A stretch of 64,000 bases of DNA from Rippkaea orientalis PCC 8801 (GTDB lineage Bacteria; Cyanobacteriota; Cyanobacteriia; Cyanobacteriales; Microcystaceae), in NCBI RefSeq assembly GCF_000021805.1, contig NC_011726.1, positions 2,294,001-2,358,000 of the forward strand. Reading direction: 5' to 3'. A program made the translations under genes and the position numbers. Below the pieces are notes generated by a model. It was not told the origin of the DNA. It did not search any database and saw only the letters and a program-made list of their open reading frames with translations. Shown here piece by piece: positions 5,792 through 14,099 of this stretch; position 1 is the first letter of the stretch, and every line of letters begins with the position of its first letter.

Positions 5792-8458
5792 ATGGATGTC
5801 GAATCAAAGTTAAATTCAGCCCGAACCCTTCTTAATGAATTAGATAACGCTTTATCAGCTTTAGTCAATTCAGCCCCCGATATTTTTGAAGATCCTGCCC
5901 TAAAAAGCCGTTTAAATGACTTTAAGGAAGCTTATCAGGAAGCAACTCAGCGTTTAGCCCATCCTAGTTTATCTATTGCGACAATTGGGACAACTTCATC
6001 GGGGAAATCTACCATTGTTAATGCGTTGATGGGAAGACGAATTGCGCCCATTGAAGCAGGAGAAATGAGTGGGGGGATTTTAACCTTAAAGCATTCTGAG
6101 GAACGGAAATTAATCATAAAAGAGACTCCCGAAGCTGTTTGGGAGACAGGGGAATGGACAGATTTAACTGATGAGGAACTTTATACTAAAATTCAAGTAG
6201 TAATGCACACATACCATGAGGCAAGAAAGAAAAAAGAATATATTGCACCTCAGATTGTAGCTTATGTTCCCCTATTACCTGCTTCTGATTTAGAATTATC
6301 AGGACTTCCTGAAGGAATAGGAATTGAATTTCTGGATTTACCCGGCTTAAAATCCATACAGGATAGAGATAATTTAGCAGTTATTCAGCCATTAGTGGGT
6401 AAAGCCTTTAGTTTAGTTGCTCTTGATTATATGCAAGTAGATGAGCAACACAGACAAAAATTATTAGAAGAATTAAAACGAGTGGTTCAATATCTTCAAG
6501 GGCGAACTGATTCGATGATTTTCATCTTAAATCGGGTGGATAATCGAGGGTCTGATGATTTACCTATTGAGGTACGCTTAGAGAAGTTAAAACAGGAAAT
6601 TAAAGAAGTTTTAGATTTACCAGAATTACCTGATGTTATTCCTTTTAATGCTCGTCTGTTATATTATGCTCAATGTGCTTGGGGAACAACAGCATTAAGT
6701 CAAGATTCCAAGGTTAGTCAAGAAACTCGGTTAGAGCTTCTCAATAAAATGATCAATGATTGTTTGCAGTTTATCAATTTAAAAATCAAGGAAAGCAATG
6801 AACTAATTGATGACCCACAAACACCTAATTTAATTGATAATGCTCTTGAATCCATGAATGCGAAAGATTTATTAATTCTTTTGTCTCAACAGGGAGAAAA
6901 AATAGTTAAATCAACCCCGTTGAAAAATCTAAACATCCAATCGCTTTGGAATGAATTTCAGAAACAGCATGATGTAAAAACATGGTTTAATCAAGTTAAA
7001 GACAGAATAGAGAATGATAAGCCGATTGATGATTTAACGATGCGTAAAATTGTTCAATACGCCCTGCGATGGAGTGGAGGTGAGGCTTTATGGAATTGTC
7101 TTAAAACAAGAATTGAAGAGTCCTTCGCTGAATTAGTATTACTTCCTGCTTTATTTGGTGTATTTGAAAGTTATGATGCTCTATCTGAAGCTTTGAACAC
7201 CTTAATAGCAACTCGTAAAATTGATAGCCAAAAAGAAGTTGAAAGCCAACAAGAGAAAATTGAAGAGATACGGAAAAATTTAGAAAGGGAAAGCAAGCAA
7301 GTTCAGAAAGATTTTAATGCACAAATAGAGGAAATTATAGAAATTTTGAAGACACCTCAAACCGGAAGAGATATTAAAGCAAAAGAAACGGCAAAAAAAA
7401 AGGGACTTAATGGCATAGACTCCATTTTAGACGCAGTTCTTGATATAGAAAAAGATTTAAACAAATCTCTAATTCTTTTAGTACAAGATGCTTTTAAAAA
7501 TAATTCAGGAGTTTATGAGCTTAAAGAAAAACTAGCTAAAGTTATTTCACCCGCATTAGCCGAAGATGTTTCTCGCCAATATGATCATGTTAGTCGAAGA
7601 TTAACTAAATTTTCTAGTCAGTCAGAAGATACTATGGTTAAAAAAGTCGAAGCGAATGATCAATCAGCCATTAAAGAACTCGAACATGATGAACGTCATG
7701 TAAAGTTACTTTATCACACCATCAGACAAGCTATTACTGCAAGAGCAGAGTTCGCTTTACAAGGACAAGCTAAATTATTTGAAAAGGTTTTACAATCCTT
7801 AGTTAAAAGTCAAGTTGAGCTATTAAAAGATTGTTTATCAAAATATGGTTTATCTGAGCTTAATTTTGAACAAGCTGTTACTACAGATTTAGAAAAAAAA
7901 CTAACTAATAATCCTCCTAGTTTACCCGAAAAGTTTTTTGAGTTCCCTGTTGCTATTCGTAAACAGCAGAAAACCGAAAGTAAAGTAGTTGGTCAAGGAA
8001 AAAAAACAGAAACTTACACTGTGAGTGAACAAGAAACCTATACTTATTATCAAGACAAATCCTGTTTTCAAGCACCTGAAAAGAAAACAGGAAAACGTCC
8101 AGTACAAAAGCAAAAAACAAGAAGTGTTAACTACGATATTAAAAAAGATATTGAATGTCAAGAACTTTGTCTTCCTTCACCTGATTTAATGGCTAAACAA
8201 TGGACAAGTGGTGTAGAAAAAGGCAGAGAAGAATTATGGAATATTTTTAAAAAATGGCTTATTAAGCGTTTAGATCGTGTTAGTGAGCTTTTTCAAGAAT
8301 CCGTTATAGATATTACTGATTTAGCTAATCGAGCATTACAAAAACAGTTAAAAATTGTGGAACAAAATTTTGAAGAGACAAAAGAATTTTATCGTAAATT
8401 TGAATTAAGCAAGAATGAAGTAAATTTAATTCGTCAACAGCTAGAGCAATTTTTTTGA
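5792..8458 (+). CDS. Dynamin-like GTPase, 888 residues
   Basis: The N-terminal GTPase domain is clear: G1 loop GTTSSGKST at residues 66-74, G3 DLPG at 182-185, G4 NRVD at 247-250. The G2 threonine is probably in the EMSGGILTL segment (91-99). After about residue 300 the chain is long and helical, with heptad-like stretches near 470-530. A lysine/tyrosine-rich insert follows at roughly 730-790 (KTETYTVSEQETYTYYQ), then a final coiled coil. This is the layout of bacterial dynamin-like proteins, which assemble on membranes and remodel or clamp them. Bacterial dynamin-like genes are usually found as pairs or in accessory cassettes. Here it is followed by two same-strand genes with membrane features and enclosed by transposon debris, so a defence or stress role is a fair inference. 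The exact family was not tested. Confidence 0.85.
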   Translation: MDVESKLNSARTLLNELDNALSALVNSAPDIFEDPALKSRLNDFKEAYQEATQRLAHPSLSIATIGTTSSGKSTIVNALMGRRIAPIEAGEMSGGILTLKHSEERKLIIKETPEAVWETGEWTDLTDEELYTKIQVVMHTYHEARKKKEYIAPQIVAYVPLLPASDLELSGLPEGIGIEFLDLPGLKSIQDRDNLAVIQPLVGKAFSLVALDYMQVDEQHRQKLLEELKRVVQYLQGRTDSMIFILNRVDNRGSDDLPIEVRLEKLKQEIKEVLDLPELPDVIPFNARLLYYAQCAWGTTALSQDSKVSQETRLELLNKMINDCLQFINLKIKESNELIDDPQTPNLIDNALESMNAKDLLILLSQQGEKIVKSTPLKNLNIQSLWNEFQKQHDVKTWFNQVKDRIENDKPIDDLTMRKIVQYALRWSGGEALWNCLKTRIEESFAELVLLPALFGVFESYDALSEALNTLIATRKIDSQKEVESQQEKIEEIRKNLERESKQVQKDFNAQIEEIIEILKTPQTGRDIKAKETAKKKGLNGIDSILDAVLDIEKDLNKSLILLVQDAFKNNSGVYELKEKLAKVISPALAEDVSRQYDHVSRRLTKFSSQSEDTMVKKVEANDQSAIKELEHDERHVKLLYHTIRQAITARAEFALQGQAKLFEKVLQSLVKSQVELLKDCLSKYGLSELNFEQAVTTDLEKKLTNNPPSLPEKFFEFPVAIRKQQKTESKVVGQGKKTETYTVSEQETYTYYQDKSCFQAPEKKTGKRPVQKQKTRSVNYDIKKDIECQELCLPSPDLMAKQWTSGVEKGREELWNIFKKWLIKRLDRVSELFQESVIDITDLANRALQKQLKIVEQNFEETKEFYRKFELSKNEVNLIRQQLEQFF

Positions 8459-8537
8459 TGAGTATCTACTCATGAAATGATTTTTACGATTTTTATCTCA
8501 CCTATTTTCTTTTCTTAATTCTCATTTTTACTGAATT

Positions 8538-9479
8538 ATGTTGTTATCAAGTAGTTTCTGGGTTCTAGTAAAGCAAGTGTCAAGTGAAGTTTGTGATAAA
8601 CTTCAAAAAGCTCAAGTAAAGCAAAATCAAAGTGATTATTTTGAATCGGCTTTTGCTTTTTCAATTAGAGCTTGGTGTAAACTCTTAGAAGATAATCTAA
8701 ATATTAATGTTACTCCCGACCTGACTAATGAGATTCTTTTTACTTTGAGACAGAAAAATGTAAGAGAATCAACAAATTCTATAAATTCTGAATGGAAAAG
8801 AATTATTGAAAAAAAAGAACAAGGGTTCTTGAAAACTGAAATAAAAAGATACTATAGTCATTTTTACTCATTAATTAACAAGATTTTCACTTTACTCAAT
8901 ATACAAGGAGACAAAGACATGAATTTCATCGTACTTTTTGCTTTTATCTTCGTGGCAGTTTTATTTTTAGCTTATATCCTTAATAAGCCAAAAGAAACCA
9001 GTCAAACCAATGACAGAAAAAAATCAACTACAGTTGCTAGTGAATCCCTTTCGATTCCTAATATTACTGAACCTGTATTATCACCACCTGCTCAACCGAT
9101 ACCACAAACCTTAATTCTAGTTATTCCTGCTTTAAAATCGCAATTTCTTAATGAATTAAGAAATCGAAAAATAGTGACTAATGAAGATTGGGAAAATTTA
9201 TATGATGCTACCCGATATTTATGTTTGGTTTCTCCCGATAAGGTAAAAAGCCAGTTATCCAAAATAGAGCCATTTCGTGTTTTTGAAGGAAAAGAAGAAG
9301 ATTCTGATATTTATTTTGTTCACATTAAAGTAAGTCAAAAAGACAAAGATTTAGAACCTAATGTAAATGGCAATGAAAGAGTTAATGCGTTCCGAAGATT
9401 GATTAATTCACCATTGATTATGATATCTCCTAGATTTCGACTAGAAGCTTATGAAACCCTTAATGTTTACAATATCTAA
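8538..9479 (+). CDS. Membrane-anchored protein of the dynamin cassette
   Basis: One open frame of 313 residues. Residues 1-127 are helical and charged. A single membrane segment NFIVLFAFIFVAVLFLAYIL spans about 129-148. A Ser/Pro-rich linker (160-190) and a C-terminal globular part of about 120 residues follow. I recognise no domain. An internal ATG at 8919 has a strong Shine-Dalgarno AAGGAG at 8905-8910 and would give a 186-residue protein starting with the membrane helix. It is therefore possible that two proteins are made from one frame, or that the true gene begins at 8919 and the first 127 codons belong to a fused upstream gene. It lies 79 bp after the dynamin gene and 13 bp before the next gene's chosen start. 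Confidence 0.6.
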   Translation: MLLSSSFWVLVKQVSSEVCDKLQKAQVKQNQSDYFESAFAFSIRAWCKLLEDNLNINVTPDLTNEILFTLRQKNVRESTNSINSEWKRIIEKKEQGFLKTEIKRYYSHFYSLINKIFTLLNIQGDKDMNFIVLFAFIFVAVLFLAYILNKPKETSQTNDRKKSTTVASESLSIPNITEPVLSPPAQPIPQTLILVIPALKSQFLNELRNRKIVTNEDWENLYDATRYLCLVSPDKVKSQLSKIEPFRVFEGKEEDSDIYFVHIKVSQKDKDLEPNVNGNERVNAFRRLINSPLIMISPRFRLEAYETLNVYNI

Positions 9480-9492
9480 AAAGGAGTTTAAA

Positions 9493-10839
9493 ATGTTACA
9501 AAACATCACCTTATTAGTCAATGATCCAACAATTCTTCAAGGATTATCAAATGGTTCTCTCGTCCGTTATGGTAGCGTCATTCGTCATGCGGCTGGTACA
9601 TCAAATGCTGGTCAAATTGTTAAACACTTAGCCGAAGCCCCCGGAATTACTAACAAATTGATTAGTTTACCTTTATCCCCCTTATCTAGTGGAGTTGATA
9701 TTATCGGCCATGGTATGACTTATCATAAATTACTAGGTATTGATAAAAGATTAATTGGAATGCAACAAACTATATCCCAAGTCACGGGGTTAACTCAAAT
9801 AGCTGCTGGTGCAAGTGTGTTAAATCTTGGAGTTAGCATTGCGGGCTTTGCTTACATGGGTTATAAACTCCATAAAATTCAACAAAAACTAGGGGTTATA
9901 CAGCAAACAATGGAAGCTGGTTTTGAGCGAGTAGAAGCAGGTCTTTATAATCTTAACAACAATATGAAAGAAGGCTTTACAGTCGTTTTAGATGGAATTA
10001 ATCATCTTGATCAACGTTTAGATCAACTGTCAGAGCAATTCGCTTATTTATATCTATTAGTTCAAGATAGTCGAGAAAAACAAGAAAGCCTAGCTAAAGG
10101 TATTTCTCATGTTCATCAAGCGATGTTAATTACTAAAATTGCCGACTTACAAGCTGAATTAGATGACCGTTCCCGTTTCCCCAATGAATCTCCTAGACAG
10201 GCTTTAAAAACCGCTTCTAGTGTTCGTTTATTCTTGGGTAGCGAAGCGATGAAAATCACCCCAGAATTAGAAGCAGAATTAATGTTAAATAATGATATTG
10301 CTATCAAAGGATGGGCAGTTGCTACTGCTACAGAAGCGAACCTACTTTTAGAAATTGGCAAACATCAAGACGCTAAACAATTACTCTCCGAAGAAGTCGG
10401 CAAATTTCAACAAGTTGCCCAAAGATGGACAAGTCACTGTCTGACCCAAGATAATCAATATTTAGCAACTGCTTACCGTTATGATGCGCCACCCTTCAAA
10501 GATTATATTACCCCGGAACGCATTGACCGCATTAGCCAAATTTCAAGCAGCGATCGCCATCTAAATACTGACCAAATTCGACGCAAACAAAACGAAGTTA
10601 AAGTTGAATTTGAAATGACCTACAGCAAAGAAAGATATAATCAAACGTGGCTATATCAACAAATTGCTTTAGCTGAATATTTAGACACCTTAAGCGAATT
10701 ATCTGCCCGACTTGATACCTTACAAGATTTTGCTGCACTCTGCGAAGCCAAAGGGGTTAAAAGTTGCAAGGAATTACTCCCTGATGAAAAGAGTGAAGCA
10801 GGATTATATTTATTACCTTCTTTAGATGAGGATGAATAA
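9493..10839 (+). CDS. Helical protein with hydrophobic segment and coiled coil, last gene of the dynamin cassette
   Basis: The ATG at 9493 follows a good AAGGAG at 9481-9486; an upstream in-frame ATG at 9451 overlaps the previous gene and is less likely. The 448-residue product has a Gly/Ala-rich hydrophobic segment at about 100-122 (IAAGASVLNLGVSIAGFAYM). A long amphipathic coiled coil follows at roughly 125-230, with repeated Q/L heptads and a GFERVEAGLYNLNNNMKEGF segment, then a helical C-terminal half. Proteins built like this are often membrane-inserting or scaffold-like, but I cannot name the family. With the dynamin-like GTPase and the membrane protein it forms a same-strand set, so a membrane-acting complex is inferred. 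Confidence 0.6.
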   Translation: MLQNITLLVNDPTILQGLSNGSLVRYGSVIRHAAGTSNAGQIVKHLAEAPGITNKLISLPLSPLSSGVDIIGHGMTYHKLLGIDKRLIGMQQTISQVTGLTQIAAGASVLNLGVSIAGFAYMGYKLHKIQQKLGVIQQTMEAGFERVEAGLYNLNNNMKEGFTVVLDGINHLDQRLDQLSEQFAYLYLLVQDSREKQESLAKGISHVHQAMLITKIADLQAELDDRSRFPNESPRQALKTASSVRLFLGSEAMKITPELEAELMLNNDIAIKGWAVATATEANLLLEIGKHQDAKQLLSEEVGKFQQVAQRWTSHCLTQDNQYLATAYRYDAPPFKDYITPERIDRISQISSSDRHLNTDQIRRKQNEVKVEFEMTYSKERYNQTWLYQQIALAEYLDTLSELSARLDTLQDFAALCEAKGVKSCKELLPDEKSEAGLYLLPSLDEDE

Positions 10840-10858
10840 ATTATTTATTGTTAACTAT

Positions 10859-11240
10859 TTACTGCTTAAATTAGACGCTACAGACAACTTTAATACTTGT
10901 TTAATACTTGACGTTCCCAAATATCCACCGTTTGACTAAACTCATCTCCTGCTAACTTACCAAAGCGATGAGAAGCCCGAAAACGGTTATAAACCTGCTC
11001 ATCTCGTTTAATTACCGTATCTAAGCGGTCAGTTCCTACTAAAACCACCGCAATATTTAACTTATCGAAAATATCCCTCACCTCGGCAAACGTTTTCGGT
11101 TTCAACCTATCCGCTTCATCAATGATTAACATTTCCACCCCACACCGTTGCAATACTTTAAACGTCCGTTGACGAATTTCTGCGACGGTTCCCCTAGTCA
11201 TTTGATACTTTAAATGCTCAATAATCGCACCAAAAACGAC
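10859..11240 (-). pseudogene. tnsC: tnsC, second fragment (central part, frameshifted)
   Basis: Minus-strand coding for the middle of a CAST TnsC: FGAIIEHLKYQMTRGTVAEI, Walker B with sensor GVEMLIIDEADRLKP, then FDKLNIAVVLVGTDRLD and VYNRFRASHRFGKL. Walker A and the N-terminus are missing beyond about 11240, where the homology stops. Near the other end an 11-bp tandem duplication (TTTAATACTTG at 10889-10899 and 10900-10910) shifts the frame after WERQVL. The following codons, read in the restored frame, match the other tnsC piece up to NLSSK. About 75 bp therefore occur in both fragments (2558-2632 and 10859-10943), with several substitutions. The fragments thus come from two different transposon copies or an old duplication, not from one gene simply cut in two. 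Confidence 0.88.
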
Positions 11241-11289
11241 TAAAAAGCAAGCATTTTGACTTTCTACTTTTTCTCTTACTTGAAATCAT

Positions 11290-11309
11290 ATTTTGTTAAG
11301 ATGACAAAT
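11290..11309 (+). repeat. 20-bp perfect direct repeat, copy 2
   Basis: Identical to 5379-5398 (ATTTTGTTAAGATGACAAAT). It lies about 50 bp beyond the edge of the second tnsC fragment and 27 bp before the sugar permease gene, so it marks the right border of the accessory island. Confidence 0.7.
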
Positions 11310-11335
11310 AATTAGTGAGTGTATAGGTAAAATCT

Positions 11336-12151
11336 TTGAAGAAAACGAGTATTATTTACTTAATTTTGCTGCTAATTGCGCTAGGAATGCTTTTTCCGTT
11401 GGTTTGGTTAATTAGTACTGCCTTTAAATCACCCACAGAAGATATTTTTACCGCTTCTGGCGCATGGTTGCCCCAAAATCCCACCTGGAATAATTTTGTG
11501 AGTGTCTGGCAAACCTATCCTTTTGGGCAATATCTCTGGAATAGTACCGTTGTTGCCGTACTAACCGTCAGTTTAAATTTGTTATTTTGTTCTCTTGCGG
11601 CCTATCCCCTAGCTAGACTGAATTTCCAAGGACGGGATACCATTTTCGCTGCCATTGTCGCTACCATTATGATTCCTTTCCAAATCGTCATGATTCCTCT
11701 ATATATCCTCACCGTCCAGCTAGGACTCCGCAATACCTACTTTGGCATCATTTTTCCGAGTTTAGCCTCTGCTTTTGGTATTTTTCTGCTACGCCAAGCC
11801 TTTCAAAGCGTCCCCAAAGAATTAGAAGAATCAGCGCGTATTGATGGTTGTTCCGAGTTAGGAATTTGGTGGCACATTATGATTCCCGCCATCCGTCCCG
11901 CCTTAGTTACCCTAGCTATTTTCGTTTTTATTGGGGCTTGGAGTGACTTTTTATGGCCGCTCATTGTTCTTGATCGCCCCGAATACTATACTCTACCATT
12001 AGGCGTTGCTAAATTAGCCAGTGCATTAGATCTTGACTGGCGACTGATTGCGGCTGGTTCGGTTATTTCCATTGCCCCAGTCTTGTTACTATTCGTTTTT
12101 GTACAAAGATACATTATTCCCACGGATGTTAGTAGTGGGGTTAAAGGGTAA
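11336..12151 (+). CDS. Carbohydrate ABC transporter permease, MalG/GgtD type
   Basis: The 271-residue inner-membrane protein has about six hydrophobic segments. The permease EAA loop is at about residues 164-190 (ELEESARIDGCSELGIWWHI), the docking site for the ATPase, followed by MIPAIRPALVTLAIFVFIGAW. The N-terminal LVWLISTAFKSPTEDIF is typical of MalG-like subunits of sugar and glucosylglycerol importers. The start is a TTG at 11336; no better start is visible. A MalF-like partner normally lies just upstream, but here the accessory island ends 27 bp before this gene, so the operon may have been split. A MalK/UgpC-type ATPase occurs far away at 55661. The substrate is not readable from sequence. 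Confidence 0.88.
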   Translation: MKKTSIIYLILLLIALGMLFPLVWLISTAFKSPTEDIFTASGAWLPQNPTWNNFVSVWQTYPFGQYLWNSTVVAVLTVSLNLLFCSLAAYPLARLNFQGRDTIFAAIVATIMIPFQIVMIPLYILTVQLGLRNTYFGIIFPSLASAFGIFLLRQAFQSVPKELEESARIDGCSELGIWWHIMIPAIRPALVTLAIFVFIGAWSDFLWPLIVLDRPEYYTLPLGVAKLASALDLDWRLIAAGSVISIAPVLLLFVFVQRYIIPTDVSSGVKG

Positions 12152-12253
12152 AGGAAATAAAGTGGTCAACAAAATTTATACAATGGGAGTAGAAAGATTT
12201 GTTAATCTTTGATCAGCAATTCTTAACCTCGTCATAAAATATCACTCTCGCCT

Positions 12254-13141
12254 ATGCCTTGGACTCGAATTATCACGACCATTGTTGCCATTGCCATCGC
12301 CCTTGCCATGTTAATTGTGGGAGGATGGTATTTTACCCTAGGACTGTGTTTGATTGTCTTTCTCGGACAGTTAGAATATTTCCAATTAGTTTGGGCTAAA
12401 GGGATTGCTCCCGCAGCGAAAACCACCCTAGTTGTCTCTCAATTATTACTGATTACGGCTGCTATTGCTCCTAACCTTACTGATGCGTTATTTCCCTTAG
12501 CAGGAGCACTCATTTGTTTTTATTTATTATTTCAACCAAAATTAGCGACTATCGCTGATATTTCTACTTCAATTTTAGGCTTATTTTATGGAGGATATCT
12601 GCCGAGTTATTGGATCAGATTACGAGTCGGATTCGCTCATAGTGTTCCTAGTGTTAATATTGCCAGTAGTAATTTACCTTTGATGGGATATTGGCCAGAA
12701 TCTTGGACAGAACCTAAGTTATTTCCTCCCGCTTTAATGGTAACATTTCTAGCCTTTGGGTGTATTTGGGCGGCTGATATTGGAGCCTATGTGATGGGGA
12801 AATGGTTAGGTCGAACACGCTTATCAGATATTAGTCCCAAAAAGACTGTTGAAGGAGCTATTTTTGGACTTTTAGGAAGTATTATTGTCGCTGAATTTGG
12901 GGCTTGGTATTTAGCTTGGCCGTATTGGTATTTAACAGGACTTTTATTAGGCGCATTAATTGGCATTGTTAGCTTATTAGGAGACTTAACTGAGTCCATG
13001 ATGAAACGCGATGCAGGAGTTAAAGATTCAGGACAATTAATTCCGGGTCATGGTGGTATTTTAGATCGAACTGATAGTTATGTTTTTACGGCTCCTTTGG
13101 TCTATTATTTTGTTACATTACTGTTGCCTTTATTAGAATAA
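12254..13141 (+). CDS. cdsA: Phosphatidate cytidylyltransferase
   Basis: CdsA makes CDP-diacylglycerol from phosphatidate and CTP in the membrane, the branch point for phosphatidylglycerol synthesis. The 295-residue protein has eight or so hydrophobic segments. The C-terminal signature SLLGDLTESMMKRDAGVKDS then IPGHGGILDRTDS carries the conserved Lys, Asp and Gly residues of the active site. The length is normal for the family. It stands alone, about 100 bp after the sugar permease and 28 bp before a Uma2 gene on the same strand. Confidence 0.95.
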   Translation: MPWTRIITTIVAIAIALAMLIVGGWYFTLGLCLIVFLGQLEYFQLVWAKGIAPAAKTTLVVSQLLLITAAIAPNLTDALFPLAGALICFYLLFQPKLATIADISTSILGLFYGGYLPSYWIRLRVGFAHSVPSVNIASSNLPLMGYWPESWTEPKLFPPALMVTFLAFGCIWAADIGAYVMGKWLGRTRLSDISPKKTVEGAIFGLLGSIIVAEFGAWYLAWPYWYLTGLLLGALIGIVSLLGDLTESMMKRDAGVKDSGQLIPGHGGILDRTDSYVFTAPLVYYFVTLLLPLLE

Positions 13142-13169
13142 AACTATCTCGATAATCATCAATTAGAAA

Positions 13170-13894
13170 TTGACTATGACACTCTTACAGACTCCTCCTG
13201 AAATTAGCTGCCCTCCCACCGATTTATGGAGTGATGAACCTCCCCTGGAAAGCGATTTACATCTGCAACAAATTATCCTATTATTAACCTGTCTAGACTG
13301 GTTGTGGCAAGAAAGAAACCATTATTATGCGTCAGGAAATCTGACGATTTATTACAATGAACAACAACTGAAACAACGGGATTTTTGTGGGACTGATTTC
13401 TTTGTTGTCTTAGGAACAGAAAAACGTCCGCGAAAAAGTTGGGTCGTTTGGGGAGAAGAAGGAAAATACCCCAATGTTATTATCGAAGTTCTCTCAGATT
13501 CTACTGCAAATGTAGACCGAACTCAGAAAAAAGAACTCTATCAAAATACCTTTAGAACCCCTGAATATTTCTGGTTTGATCCCAATACCTTAGAGTTGGA
13601 AGGATGGAGTTTAATTGAAGGAGAATATCAAAAAATTCAACCCAACGAAAAAGACTATTTATGGAGTAAGCAATTAAATCTCTATTTAGGGATATTTGAA
13701 GATAAATTACGCTATTTCCTTGCGGATGGTCAATTAGTGCCTAGTGCCCAAGAATCCGCTTTACAAGAAAGAGTAGAAAAACAACAAGAGACATTAGCCA
13801 AAGAACAGGCTGAAATACAGCTTGATTTAGAACGGAAAAGATCGGAAAATTAGCAGCAAAACTTCTAGAATTAGGCATCAATCCCGATGAATAG
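13170..13894 (+). pseudogene. Uma2 family endonuclease (DUF820), 3' end frameshifted
   Basis: Uma2 proteins have a PD-(D/E)XK nuclease fold, are numerous in cyanobacteria and are of unknown role. This copy has NVIIEVLSDSTANVDRTQKK (residues 105-124) with the catalytic-type Glu, and a YFWFDPNTLELEGW core. The uninterrupted frame ends at 13853 after 227 residues. The usual C-terminal tail KLAAKLLELGINPDE is present at once in another frame and ends at 13894. A one-base indel near 13835-13848 therefore truncated the tail by about 15 residues. The catalytic domain is intact, so the product could still be functional. Confidence 0.75.
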
Positions 13895-13896
13895 GT

Positions 13897-14069
13897 TTAA
13901 ACATGACTAGGATCAATTCCCATGTACTGTAATTTTTTAGCTAAACGTTCTGTGGTTTCTTCAGGGGTTAAAACCAACTTTTCTTCTGGAGTAAAAAACC
14001 GAAGTGTATTATTATTAATTCCTAAATAAGGTCCCAACTGTTGACTCCATAACCATCCCTTTTCAATAG
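13897..14069 (-). pseudogene. Uma2 family C-terminal fragment
   Basis: On the minus strand this stretch reads EKGWLWSQQLGPYLGINNNT, then RFFTPEEKLVLTPEETTERL and KKLQYMGIDPSHV, followed by a stop at 13897. This is the C-terminal tail typical of cyanobacterial Uma2 proteins. No upstream catalytic part exists; the sequence runs straight into the anmK promoter region. It lies tail to tail with the Uma2 gene at 13170, so two members met here by recombination or one has been deleted. Confidence 0.7.
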
Positions 14070-14099
14070 TAAATCTAATTAAAAACAGGAATAACGATT

